A stretch of 64,000 bases of DNA from Agelaius tricolor (taxonomy: Eukaryota; Chordata; Aves; Passeriformes; Icteridae): assembly GCA_023055355.1 (NCBI GenBank), contig JALJCS010000004.1:13732001-13796000 (forward strand), given 5' to 3'. Position 1 is the stretch's first letter. Each line of letters begins with the position of its first letter. The notes under the pieces were generated by a model, which was given only the letters and a program-made list of their open reading frames with translations, made no database searches and was not told the origin of the DNA. The translations under genes were made by a program, and so were the position numbers. This document shows, in pieces, positions 1 through 14,500 of the stretch.

Positions 1-2435
1 GTATGGGTAAAATGAAGCTAAGAGTCTCATTAAGAAGTAACTTGGATAGCAGGAGCTGGAGGCTTTACTCAAAGTCTTTTCTTACAACTCAAGGTTTCAA
101 ATGTCAGTTTTAGCAAAAACATGCACCCTTATCTGAAGGGTCAGGCATGTGTCAGGCTAGGAGATAATATGGCTGTGACAGTAGTTCTGCTTCCCACTTC
201 TGCTAATATGCAGTGCATAATAAACAACAAATTACAAAAAATGGTAACAGACTGAGATGATTTTCCAATGAATGCTCTCAAAGTCTCTAGTGGTTCCTTG
301 CACTACTGTTTAAGGAAGATGAGGAGAACATTATTCTATAGAAGCATTACCAGGGAATATACTGCACATGAGTAAGAAAAGCACTGCAGGAGATCCTGTA
401 ATCAGCCTCCTGTGGCGTAGGCCAAGCCTGTCTGGGTATACACAGCAATGCAAACTTGATTCGCTCTTTCAAAAATGGCTCCTCACACTTCAGCTCTCCT
501 GATGCCTCCCTTTGGAAGTGGCTGCTCAGACCTCTAACTTGCACAAGAGGATGTCTCCCCAGGGCCATGTACAGGATACCATACTATATCTTGAAATATC
601 GCACCTGATAAAACCCAGTAATGCAATATAACACGCAGTAAAATCTAGGAATGCACTGCTTTTTCATTAAATCACCCAGCTGCAGTCAACTCAGTTTTCA
701 GTCATTGACAATTTGTGAAATTTACAGAAAAAAAAATTGTTACTAGTCAGAGCAAATCTGCATATTGAAAAATTATCTCTTTCACCTACTCTTTCAAAGC
801 ATTCTATGTTTATTATTGCAGTTTTCAAGGCCAACAAATTCTTCCTTGTAGGACTAGTCAATGCCTCACTGCTCACAAAAACTTTTCAACACCACACTCC
901 TACTTTCTGATAGAAGACCATTCCTAAAGAAGAGTGTGATAACGCCAACCAGCACAGAAAACTATTGGTATCCTACCAGTATGCTAATACACCAGTATTC
1001 ACTACTTTTAGCTGCTATTTTTTGGGGTTTATATAGCATTCATATTTAAGCAGCTTGCACTCTCATAAATTTTCTTTCAGAACAGTGTCTTGTAAGCAGA
1101 AGCCAAAAAGCTCCTATGAAAAATACAACAGAATGTGGTATTCCAGTTGTATTCCAAAACTGAATTCCAGTTCTTGTGATGCCTTGAAAATTCATTTCAA
1201 GCCTGGGACCATTAACTAGGACAGTGACATCTGGCTACTGCTTAATGCAGTCATTTTTCCTATTGAAAGCTAACTGAAAGAGTAATGAATTGACCCAAAT
1301 CCTGCTAAAATTAGTTTGATTTCTTTCATCTGATTCAGTGTGGGCTATACGTACATCTTCAAGGCAAGAATAAATTGAGTTTTTTTACTGTCACATTATC
1401 TGTGCATTCAATAATCTGTGTTAACCTGAAATATTAAACTAGAAAATTTTTAACATTTTTTACTGCAAAGCAGCCTCATTGGTTCTGCTTCAACACCAGA
1501 ATTTTGCAGTGCTTATGCCCAAGCAACATCAAGAAGTCAAACACTGCATGATACCTGGTGTTTCTACAAGAATTCCACTCAATTCAATACACAGTGCTAA
1601 CTGCCAAGGCAACAGGGTAAAACCTCCATGAGCTCCATGAGCTAAGGGAAAAGCAGTTTTGCTCACTTCAGTGACACTAGGCTGTTCTGAATCATTCCAT
1701 GTACTCTGGGCAGCTGGTCACATTTGTTATGGCAGTGTGGGTTCTGAAATGAGAGGACTGCAGCTCATTTGTGAGTGCTACAGGACTAAATTCCCAAGTT
1801 TCAGGCCAATAAAACACCTGGGAACAAAAGTTATTCTGCAATGTTTCTTATCTTCCAGAACTCCTTGTGCCCTTCACTGCAAACTGAATGCAAGCATTTA
1901 TAGTGTTTTTGGTACTGGTTTGCAATGCATGGCCCTTGATTTGTGCTTATCTCGTAAACATGGTAGATGTGAGTAGCAGAGCTATGAAAGTCTACTGAAT
2001 TCAAAGGAAAGTACTGAATTAACTGCTACTTTGGAACTAAAAATAATTAACTAATTCAATCCTGCTTTCATTTGAAATCCTTCAAGAACAGTATTAATCA
2101 ATGCTAGGTAAGAAACCTCATGTTCAGTTACTGAATCAGCAACTCCTGGCTTCTCTTACCATCTCAACTCTATTCTCAAGCATTAATTACTTTTACTGTT
2201 CTTATATCACAGCTGTAGTTATCTTCTGAAATACTATTCTGGATGTTTAAAAATATCTGGAAGATTCAATCTTTTCTTGCTACTCACCAGCTCTCAGCAA
2301 ATACCTCAAGCTAGATGTTGACAATTAAAAAGAAACACTTCCCTTTATAGGCTGTCAAAACCATTTATAGGTACAAGAAGCAAATCAAACAGTAGAGGCC
2401 CTAAAAAATATAGTCTATCAAAAGTAAGATCTTAC
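1..2435 (-). other. GAK: GAK intron 24, left edge of window
   Basis: AT-rich intronic sequence downstream of exon 24. I looked for the next GAK exon on the minus strand (proline/glycine-rich linker) and found none, so the window ends inside this intron. No mobile element was recognised. Confidence 0.8.
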
Positions 2436-2555
2436 CTGGAAGACCAGATCCCAGATTGGCAAGATCAGCAAAAGGATCAAAGTTCTGAGCTTTCGCCTGG
2501 CTAAAAGACAAACCTGAAGATACACCGCACTGGCTTCCAGTGGTAAAAGCCTGGC
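2436..2555 (-). CDS. GAK: GAK exon 24 (residues 1066-1105, last exon in window)
   Basis: The exon encodes [20 protein letters not shown] and then [20 protein letters not shown], with a DPFADL adaptor motif at 1092-1097. The acceptor is TTACACAG and the donor GTAAGA; it ends in phase 1. The exons for the rest of the linker and the J domain must lie beyond position 1 to the left. Confidence 0.95.
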
Positions 2556-5500
2556 CTGTGTAATAAGAAGACACATCACATACCTAGTCTGTTTGGAAAT
2601 TGAGAGAGAGAATAAAAATAGTATCTACACAAGACCTCATGCAAACTTCCCCAATATTCTACTTCACAACATCTTTTCCCATTACAAGAATCACCATTAC
2701 TACAGAGAATTGAAACAATTTAATTCCTGTGTCTTGAAATTTAATCTGAAAAACTACACAAGTATCTTACTAAAGGAGCATTTAAGCAGCAAAGCAAAAA
2801 TGCATGAAAACATGATCAGCAGTTTCAGGTGATTAAACTGACCCAGTCTGGAGTATTCCTCTAATGGAAAAATTGAATTTCAAAATACCTTCACAAACAG
2901 GCTTCAGCTGTGGTGATGCTACACTGCTGGTTGTTGAGGAATCTGCCCAAGAATCCCACCCACTTAAGAGATCTGGGTGGCTTGTAGATGATGATATTTT
3001 AGGTGGCTCTGGTGTCAAATTGCCTGCAGAAGAAAAAAGAAATGTTTTCAGTTTAAGAAAACCATAATAGTAGCATATATATTTGCCAATACCAACAGAA
3101 TGTGTATCACATTGTCAGCTACACAGATTGCTTAAATCTCTTGGTAACAATCTTAAACAGGACTCAGAAGGGTTGTACCACTGGAATTCCTCCATTTCTA
3201 TTGTAAAACATCCCACATATTGCATAGATAAGGTATTTTCATGCACAGGCAATGCTATGAATTTAACAGCTTACGTCTCCTTACCAAAAGGACTAGCTCA
3301 GGTACAGATCTAAGGCATGCTCCTCCTCCTGACAACACAGCTGGTAAGCAGAAAGCAGCAGTGCTCCATGAATGGTGCTCTTTATCACTCAGCAGTCTGG
3401 GTGTTACACAGGTGAAGCCAGGTCACTTCAAAATGCAGGTTTACCTAACTCAGGCTGCTTGTGACAAAGGGGCCTCTTGGCCAACTAATACACTCTTTGA
3501 GGTGTAACACACAAATGAATGCACACAATTGAAGAGCAGGATACAGGAAGAGTGATTTTTTTCTGGGAAGAGGTTAAGAATCTCTAGCTGCACGGATAAA
3601 AACCACTTTTCTATACACCATGACATCTAAATGAAATTGTAGTATTTAAAAGTATGCAAGGGTGCTGCCACCAACTCCTGGAAAATGTCATATCCCATTT
3701 AAAGGTATTATAACTGCCATCCCTGACACTTCCGAATTATTCCCCACTTACACACTCACACAAACTATGAGGTGAGCCATCCTCAGAATAAGAAATGCTA
3801 TGTATAGAACACTCAAAACTGCATGCCAGCTTAGAGCATTCTCCTTGAGCAGAGCTTGTGGAGACTCATAGTGAGGCAGGACAGCTGTTGAATGTAACTA
3901 ATGCTATAACAACTGTCAGTGTGACAGGGAAAGGGGATATTTCAGTAAAGCACATTTAGTGGTGGTCTAAGACATTTCACAAACATAGGGTCAACCTTAC
4001 AAAAGCAGTAACATTCTGAGGCTTTGAAAGTCTCAACTACTACATCACAGCCTTTCACTTGTCTCAGCATCTCAGCTTTACATTCTAAATATTAGTATCA
4101 AATCCTCTTAATTAAGGAAATAATTAGAAGCAAATGAAATACCCTTACAGTATCTCAGTCTACTAATATAATTTATAATTAGATCTTATAGCTGCAAAGT
4201 GAGCACATCAAATACTGGGCAACAAATATCTGCCGAAAGCCTGTATCACAGCAGTTCTCTCTGCTGCACGTGAGGGAAAACACCAGAATAAAACACAAGT
4301 AAGTACCCACCATTTCCAGCCCTTTCTCCATACCCAAGCTTCATCTCCCTGCCTCTGAAACCATGGAAGAAACAATACATATTGGTCTCAATACTCAGGA
4401 CCCCAGCTATCTGCTAAACCACAGTGTCGCTGGCTACAAATCAGCACCTGTTCATCGGCTTAGAACTTTGTTGTATCATATTCCACACCCAAAAGTTAAG
4501 CGGGCCTTCAATTACTACTAATATTGATTTTTAGGCTAGAAATTATTTTGTTCTACAGTCTCTGCTATTAAAGGTCTTTTTACAGGAGCATAATAAAATT
4601 AACACTATCATATTAAATTAACTACTATGAAAACAAATTGAGAGAAACAAGAACAAATTAAATTACAGATGAATGCATTTGAAGGATTGAGAACATACTA
4701 TGGGAATGAGCTGTTTTATAACAGTTGGCTTAAGAGAAGTCAAGTTCATTGCCTCCCCCACACTGAACTAAGCAGGAAGTAGCCTACTGCTACATACAAA
4801 TTCACTATTAATAGTAAAAGCTCATATACAACCACTACACTTACAAGAAAAATGTGAAAGTGTACAATATACTGAACAGATAACCCATTCCTCCTGAAAC
4901 TGTTCTTATGCTATCTTCTTTTTAATTCTACAATGTGGGCATTATGTCAGATTTTAACATCAAGAAAAAGCGTTATCAACTTTTTGACTTTGATACTTTG
5001 ACTTCTACATATTCTGAAGAGGTACGATGAAACCATGCTGAATCTCTATTTTTGTAGCTGACACACTGCAATTCATACAAGCACATTAAGAGAAAGGAGC
5101 AGAATTCCTGAAGAAATGGTAAAACATGAACTATAGCTCAATATTCCAAAAATGGAAGCAATTAAGATGATGAACATGCAGATCCAAACCTGGTTGTCTC
5201 AAATTTTTTAATACGCATATTGAAAATCGCTAGCCATACAGCAATGAACCACTGGAGGTCTCGGCAAAGAACGTTGTTCTTTACTAGCACTGCTCAAACC
5301 AAGCCAAGATGCAAGAATAAGTTCGTGGTAATCAGATCACACTTTCCAGCTTCCCAAAATAAGAGACCTGCATTTTACAATACACAACTTCACATAAGGT
5401 TTTCTTTATTTAACTTGTCATGTCTACAGGAAATCCTTTAATCACAGACAACAGGATTTTCTGTGAACCAAGAGGCTGGTTTAGTATGATGCAAGGTTTT

Positions 5501-8500
5501 TTTAACCTTATCTAAAGCCTGTCTGAGAACTCAAGTTCACAGAAACTAACTTCTCCTCAGGAGAAAACTACACTGATCACTCAGGTTTCTTTTGACCACC
5601 TTCCAAATCTCCTCCTATCTTTGAGGGAAGTATATCTTGACTCAACCTGCATTAAAGATGATCTGCTACTTAAAAAATACCGAAGAAAATTAAGTTACCT
5701 CGTTAATACACAGCTGTATAGCAGCAACAGCACAACATTTTCCTATTACAGGATAGAATGCCTTAAAAGACCAGATATTATGTAAGAACTATCTTTCATT
5801 TTAAAACTCCTATGATTTTAAATTTTAAGCCAACATCTGAGAAATACAAGGTTAAAGTTCTACATCTTGAACTTGTGTTCACTGAAACATCTTTTCTCCT
5901 GGCATCTATAGCAGTTTAGTAATCATTTACTGACAAGTAAAGCTTATCCATCACTAAAATTTGATTCTAGACACAAGTGTCCCAACAGTAGAGTCATCAA
6001 ATTTCATTACTGCAGCTTATTTTGAATGGTCACTGCCGCTACTACTAATTTATTTTTAGTTTAAAATTTTTCTCCCTTTAATGATCTTATGTTTTCACTG
6101 TCTTCTGCTCACTTAACACAGTTCTTCTGAATATGTCATTTGAGAACATGTTCTTATTTTTCCTTTTTTTCTCCAGTTACTAGTGATCCTGTCCTTTCAG
6201 GACTCAAAAAATCACATTAAGTGCAACATAATCATTAATATGCCTTACTTACTTGATAGAATTGATACCTGTAACTGGATAGAATGCTAAAGGCTCAAAT
6301 ACATACATCATTTCAGCTAACCACACGTAGGAGCTCTCATTTGAAAGATAAATGTAAAGGAGTACGAAATGTTACTCCAGTTCCTCCACTTCCATACAGT
6401 TTTAAAGACTGCATTTCAATAGAGAAATACTGGGAAATCAATGTAAAACAACAGTAATCAATGTAAAACAACTGAAGAGAAAATGTGTACATTTTAAGTA
6501 TCTTTTCCTATGTTGACAGAAAGCTTCAGAAATTACATTAAAATAGCAGGTTCCTAATACACTTACCAGGCTGCAAGTTATCAAATAAAATCAGGAGTAA
6601 GCACAAAGCAATAAGCATTGAAGTCAGATGTAAAAATATTCCTTTTTTCCTCTACTTGCTCAAATGTTATTAACAGCTGACTGTTGATGGTGATCTCCTT
6701 AAGGCTGCAGATAAACATTTAGTGAACAGAAATCCATATTTTATTTTTCCCCACTTTAATTTAATACATAGAAGGTTTTTCTGTGTCCTCTCTGATAATA
6801 GGGTCTGGTACTATTCAACTTGGAGAAAAGAACTGGGAACATTCTTATAAATGTGTAAAAATATTTAATGTGAAGAAACAAAAAAAGACTGAGACAGACT
6901 CTTCTCTGTGTTGCCCACTGGAAGGACGAGAGGGAATAGGGCACAAACTTAAACACATGAAACTCCATTCAAAAATACTTTCTTTCCTCTAAGATCTCCC
7001 CAAACCTGGCATAGGTTGCCCAGCTGTGGAGTCTATAGTGTTTGAAATGCTAAAAACCAGAAAGGACATGACACAGACCTGAACAGCCCAGTCTACATGA
7101 CCCTGCTTTGAGCACATCAGCTAGAGAATCTCCTCTTGAGAGGTCCTGCCCCTCCAGTGAGTTAGATTTTGGCTGAGATCATAAAATATGCTGAGCTACC
7201 AGGGAACCACAAGGATCACAGTGTCTAGCTTCTGGCTCTGCACAGGACAGGCCCAAGAATCACATCATGTGCCTGAGAGTGTTTTCCAAACATTTCTGGA
7301 ACTCTTGTCAGGCTGGTGCTGTGAACACTTCCCACTGTTCCAGTGCTCAGCCAACCTCTGGGAGAAAAACCGTTTCCTGATCTCCAACCTAAACATCCCC
7401 TAACACAACTACAGGCCATTCCCTTGGGTCCTGTCACTGGTCACCACAGAGATCAGATCAGTGCAGACCCCTCCTCTTTCCCTCACAAGGAAGTTGATGA
7501 CTGCAATGAGGTCTCCCCTCAGTTTCCTCTTCTCCAGGAGAAACAGACCAAGTGACCTCAGCTGCTCCTCATAAGCCTTCCCCTTAAAGGCTCTTCACCA
7601 TACTCATGGCTCTTCTTTGGACAGTCTCTAATGGCTTAGTGTCTATTTTTATATTGTGGCACCCAAAACTGTCCCCAGCACTCAAAGTGAGGCAGCCCCA
7701 GCACAGTGCAGAGTGGGACAATCCCCTCTCTAGCCTAGCTGGTGATGCTGTGCCTGATGCTGTGCTCCTAAGGACATGCTTGGCCCTCCTGGCTGCCAGG
7801 GCACTGCTGACTCATTCAGGCTGCCACCAACCAGGACCCCCAGATCCCTTTCCATGGTGCTCCTCCCCAGCATCTCATTCCCCAGTCTGCCTGCATCCAG
7901 GTTTCCCCATCCCAGGTGCAGAATCTGGTGGAAATAATGCTCCACAGATCAGTATTGATCAAATCGTCTATTGAGCAAAATATTTATATTTGGTAACCTC
8001 ACACAGGGACAGCAATAGTGGCATAAAGCTGACAACTATACAAGTACACAACTGAAACATATGGCTCTTACTATCAAGAGGAAAGAACAAAAACATTGCA
8101 AAGGAGGCAGCAAGTGGAATCTTCTCAGCAGAATCAATCACAGCTGGATTATAATGATTAATAATATGATAGAGAGGGCAATCAGCTGAGTAGCCTTTAT
8201 TTCAAAGAGGAAGCCCTTCTCTCAGTCAGACAAATGATGCATTTTTTTCTGTCCAGTTTATCTGTATCTAACACTCAGACTGCATCACTCAGATGCAGCG
8301 TCAACTAGAGCAACTGCTAAACAAAGAGGGGCAAGTCAAAGCTGCATTCAATAAGCCCTGGGAAGAAATCACTAGATTCAGGAAAAGGTGTATGATACCA
8401 CCATTCCTAGCTACCTGCACGTTGTAAGTAGGTGTCTGCATGAGAAGAGACCTGGGCTTCTCTGTTGGACACAGCTAGCTCCAACAGACTCACCACAAGC

Positions 8501-11500
8501 CACAGCTGAGCTTCCCAAACTAGATGTCTTTGAGAAAACATGTTTTCCCAGAAAATACTGCACAGCAGCTGTAAGAGAAGGGACAGATATGACAGAAACA
8601 GCTCTGCAGATGTTAAGGTAGGTGGAGAAGGAACAGGAAGAGGTGCTCCAGATCCCAGAGCAGAGATTGCCCTGCAACACATATAAAAAACCATAGAAGA
8701 ACAAATATTCACACTGCAGCCTGTGGAGTACCCTACACAGGTGGACATGTCCTCGATGAAGCCACAGCCAGGGAGAGCAGCCCACACAGCAGCAGGTTCC
8801 TGGCAGGACCTGCAGTGCCTGGGAGAACCACATCCCTATAGCAATCTCTTCCCAAAGGACTGCATCCTCCACAGAGCTGTGCTCTTAAAAGATTGTATCC
8901 TATGGGAAGTGCCTATACAGACAGAGGGACTGAGAGTGCAGCAGAGAAGAGCCCTCACAGACTGATCACAACCCATACCCCTATGGAGAGAACCCACACT
9001 TTTCTTTGCAAGTCAGATTTTAAAAACCTTAAACACTAGTAGCTCTACCACTCCACCATTTCTGCAAATGTCTGTTTCTCCTTAAAGAATGATGGGAAGA
9101 CTGAACATATCACAAAGATTTTTGTTTAAAGATTAACAGATTTTAAAACAAGTGCAGGAGGAAAAGGCATCGCCAAGAATATATCAGAAAAATGAAACAA
9201 ATAAGATTAGAGTATTACATAATGTACTTTGTAAGTATATTAGCAGAATACATTCAGGTCAGGAAGGTGCAAGCTAGCCTCAGCCTGCACTTTAAGAACT
9301 GGCTATATTATAACTTGACTTGTCTTCCAAGGTTTCCAGAAAATATTTAAAACAGTCAACACAGCATACTATCATCTACAAAGTAAGTTTCCAGATGTTT
9401 GCGTACCCTCAGTTATTACATCATTGAGAGGAAACTCCAACTCCTAATATATGGTTAACAATTCTAGAAATCCTGTCACATCATAAATAATAGCATGACA
9501 TTATACAGGGAACACTTGCTTCTTGGTGCATTTGCATCTGTACTTCCGGAAAGCTAATTAAAACAGCAATCACAACAAGTGGATCTACTAAGACACTAAT
9601 CCACTAAGCTGAAAGACAAATGCACAGAAGAGAAGAAACTGTTGAGAAACAGAACACCAGAAGCACACTTACCTAAATTTAAGAAATCTGAGCTGGAAGA
9701 AGGTGGAAGTGAACTTTGTGTGGAAGGAACTGTATTAGCTGTAGATGTTGAGGCTGGATTAAGGAAGTCCCCAAAGAGGTCTGGACCAGACAGGGCTTGA
9801 TTCTCTGAGCTTGATGACATTGTGAATGGATCAAATGGATCGGCTAAAAAATAAGCAGAAAACAAAATTATCTCATGACAAACTGTAGAATAAATGAAGT
9901 TGAAAAAGCCTTACTCCTCTGATGGCACAGACAAGAAGCAAAGCTCATGCTAGTAACTGCAGCAGCCTTCGGTCAATTTTGTGTGGCAAAGAGTAACCAC
10001 CTATTCCTTCCTCTAGACAAATGAACATGGTACAAAAACGGTTTCAGCCATACATAATATGAACAGCTATGTCTTCTAAAGCATCAAGACTCCATACAAT
10101 TTAACAACATTGTTAATTTCATCCATTTAAGACACATCTTAAGTTTGCATGACCATCTGACACACAGAAGAATTACACTTATTAAATACTCTATAATGCC
10201 AAATCTGCAACTAGATTTGAAGAAAATGGACTATTACACTATTAAAAAGAATATGAAGTAAAATGTTCATACTACCATTCAGACTTGAAGGCATTGGCGA
10301 TTCTGGGGCAGAAAGCACGTCAACCCAAGAATGAAAACCAATAGAAGTAAGACTTCAGCAGGTCTCTAGTGATCCCAGTGAAGAAAAAACTAACTGGAAG
10401 AGTATTTATAGTCAGCATGGAGTAAACATGTGACAGTCAGCTGGAATCAGGGCATTAGATATTCCTGTTTCTGCTGCCCTCTAGGGTCAAAACCCCTGAA
10501 GAGCCCAGGGAGTCCTGCCAGATTCACTCAGAAGCTGAAGAGAAGGAATAATCCTGCTGTAATACCCCAACATATCCTCAGGTAATGACCACATTGTACA
10601 GGACACAACAACAGTTCAAGCAAATTTTCTACAGCATACATACAAAACCTCAAGTTTGTTGTGCAAGCCAAAATACAACAGCAGCCAAATAGTCTCACTT
10701 CTGCAAGTATCTCTCTTAATACAATTCAATGAAATACACTGAATGAGAATGACTACAAGAATGTGATATACACATGACTACTGATCAAATGTTTCATGCA
10801 ACATCCATGGCTAAAGAAAGATAATGTAACGAAGGTTTCATTTTATAGAATTCTACCTATGTAAAAATGGTAAATGACAATTACTCTTCCCTGACCACAG
10901 TAACAAAGTTCAATAGTGAAGTGCCTCAAAATAAGAAAACATCTTAAATCATCTAAATGCTCTGTGAAAAATATTTCTAGTTGTCTATAGATGAAAGCTT
11001 TTCGTACATATGAATTATCTTTGTGCAAACAAACAAAACCTTGTAATGGTTTCCCAGCTTATGTGAGTAATACTCCCAGAAATCTCACCATTAACTTTAG
11101 GCAGAGAATTGTTATTCCCAAAAAGTGACAAAGAGATGAGTATCCACTGGTAAGAGGAACAGAATCTCTGAACTAAAAAACCTTGCTTAAATACCAAATA
11201 GACAGCACTACATAGCATTCTCTTTAAGGATACTGACTTGCCAACAACATCAGTAAAACCAGCAAGAAAACATCTTTTAGCAGTATCATTATCCTACTGA
11301 TTTTAACAATAATCTACAGGATTTCCAGTTGCTCGGCAGTCTTATGTGATTAACACTTAAAAATCCCACTCAGACATTTGACCTAAGCAGCAAAGCTCTG
11401 TACAACTAATGCCATTGCTTTACATAAAGTTCAAGTTATGACAAGTCTATGCCTTAACAAGGAAAGTTATGGATTTAGAAAAGGATCTAGCATGCAACAT

Positions 11501-14500
11501 TCATGTGGGAAAGCTAAGAATTCCTTAAGATACTGAATTCCTTTGAAATGCAAAATTTGATACTTTTCTACTTACAAAAGTTTAAAGTTAACGGGATACT
11601 GGCAACATAACAATATCTGGGTAAGGTACAGAACTTCTCTCCTTCATGCAGAAGTAACACCTGTTCTACTCATAGTCTTGCGACAGACTGACATGTCTTC
11701 CCCATTCACCATCTGGAAACACAGTACTTATTTTCTAAGCACAATGCAAGCAGCAGTTTTCATGTGGTGCCCAGGTGACAAGTGCTGATATTAAACTCAC
11801 ATACCTGAAGACGCAGCTGCTGCTGAAGATGAACCCTGAGTGGCAGCTGGACGCTGACTGCTGAAAAAGAAATCTGTTCCTTGTCCAAGAAGATCTCCAG
11901 TGGGCTCATTTGAAACCTGTGACACACTGCTCACAAACAGACTGTTCAACAAGTCAGCATTACTTGATGAAGAGTTCATTTCTGAGATAGGTTGCTTCTG
12001 TTCTGCTGAAATATCAGAGTCTAGTCCCAGCAAGTCTACATTCTCTTCAGGAAGAGATTTTTGTAACGGTGCAGATGGAGCTTCAAAACTGGCTTCAAAA
12101 AGCAACTCTCCTTCTGGAGTAGAGTCTTTCTCATCAACTGCACTTCCTTCATCTGGAAATGTTGGGAACTCCTCATCTGAAGGATCACTCTCTTCCCTGT
12201 CATTAGACAGCTGAACACAATCATTTTTAGATGAACTGTCTTCTATTCCACTTTCAGGCGTTTTTCCTTCTTGAATAGGAAAAAAAAAAAAAAAAGAATA
12301 ACATCTTTAAATAACCAGCATTATTCTTTTGACTAGGGTAAGAGAAATTTTCACGGTGACATATGAAGTTAATTCCTAACTAACCAAAACTCATATAAGA
12401 ACTGATGAAAAAGGAACTACATGCTGCCTGCTACCTCTTTGTACAGGGCAGACAAAGGAGCAGCTGACTACCATATTTGCCACTCCACAAAGATAGGCAT
12501 TACAATTTTTTTCAAAAAGAGAACTGACTTGGACATTCATCTCAGATCACTATGTCTCTTAGAGCTTACAAGATTTCTCAGTAACTGCTGTACTCAATAA
12601 AAGCATAAGGAGCTGCTGACATTTTTAACAACAAAGCAGCAATCAGAAAAGGGAGTTACACATGTGCTATAAAATTACATTTTCTTAGCCCTACTTACTG
12701 ATATGGACCCCACTGGCTAATCTACTTTGTTTCCTCTGTTCCTCAGCCAAAGTGGAGCTGTGGGAGTGAAAAGCTTCCTTGGAGATCTTTAAGGTTAAGA
12801 TTTTTACAGAAAAAGAAAAATTTAGCTCAGCATTTAAGTTATACTCAACACCAAACCCCCTTACTTGGTGTCTATCCAAATGAAGGAGAATAACCATTTG
12901 TTATTCTATAGAGCTCATTCTTTAAATAGCTTTTCCTCATGGTTAGTGAATTAGAGATATTGCTGCCTAAGAAGGCTTAAGTATTCACTGGAAGGCATAC
13001 AAGACAAACATAAACCACACAATACTTCAGAGGAAAACCTGTACCTTTCCAGTCCAGAGAGTGAAAGAAGTTGTTTGCATCAGTACTACCGCTGTGTGGG
13101 GATTCTGTATCAGTAGGTGCACTTTCTGAAGACTGCTCCAACTGGGATGCCTCTGCTTCATACTGTGCAGTTGAACCGGGCTGTCTAGGCAACTCTGGTT
13201 TCCCTATAAAACAGAATTTAAGCCAGAGCCCATAGAGAGAAACTTCTCAATCCTCCACATGGCAGCTGATACTTGTCTGTCAAGCTGACTCATGTAGGAA
13301 GACAATTATCTCCAATCTATTGCTCTGCAATTGCAAATTCCTGCCCCCACCACCTTTGAAATTAGCATTAACTTCTTTTCAACTGCAAAAACTGGTAAAG
13401 CCCAGTTTTGAACTAGGACATTAAATCAGAATCATAAAGTAAAACTCAAGCATTCTATTTACATTTGTAGGAAAATGTAATTAACACCTCACTTGTACCA
13501 ACCATCCCCTAAAACATTCAAGAGCTATGAACAGTATCTGCAATAAGAGACAGAAAAACGCAAATGCAGCTGTAGAAAAACCCAGAATATGCAAAGCCAG
13601 TGAAGAACATGGACTAAAGAAGACTAAAGAAGACTAAAGAAGAACATGGGTAAAAAAAAAAGGGCTGGTACACTGTATGATGCTATTAACTGCTTCTTAT
13701 ATTTCTTATTTTACTGAAATCAGGTATCAAGTGATTCTTGTGTAATATTCAGTTGCTCTGTTACCTACTGCTGTATGACCTCTAAAAACCCAAGTTTCTT
13801 CAAGACAAATGAAGAAGACTTCCTAAATTAGTTAATATTCATCCACTGTTTGAAAAAAAATGGATGGACAGCTGGGATAAACCTATTTGTCTGAATTTAA
13901 ATTTAGACACACAACTGGGAGAGCACTTTTTCACTCTCCTTCTACATTCTCAGTAGTAGCTTAGAGATGCTGAAAACATATATGGAAGATCATAACTAAT
14001 GAAAGAGTAAATTCAATTTTAATGGCAAGTTTATTTAAAATCAGTTCACAGCACTTACTTTTGTCCTATTCCCTTTCCACCAATCTTAAGAAATACTTTC
14101 AGTGTAATTTGAAATCCTTACATTTCCTGTATCAATCAGAAAATAGAAGCAACTTAAGAAAATAAGAGTAACTTTTACAGAGCCCCATCATCAATGATGA
14201 TGTAAAGCTAAACACCTTAGCTTTAGAGATCTGATAATTGTGTTCACAATAGGATTAAGTTAAGTTAAATAGAAAAAGGCCTAAATCATAATACAAACAA
14301 CACATATCCTGCTTGAAAGAAATAAAGGCCAGCAGCAACTATCTTGTATGAAAAAAATGTACTTGAGATGTACCATATTAACAGCACAGGGTGAGATCTC
14401 AAGTATCACTAAAGTCACCACAGTAATCTTCGTCATGCTTCTTTATCCTCAAAATACAGAGAAGGCTTAAGAGCCTGAATGAAAATGTCAAAGCTAATCA

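Noticed and set aside
8407..8965. Minus-strand frames of 126 and 153 codons and a plus-strand frame
   Set aside because: They coincide with a decayed LTR and have no family signature. GC-rich LTR sequence gives long frames on any strand.
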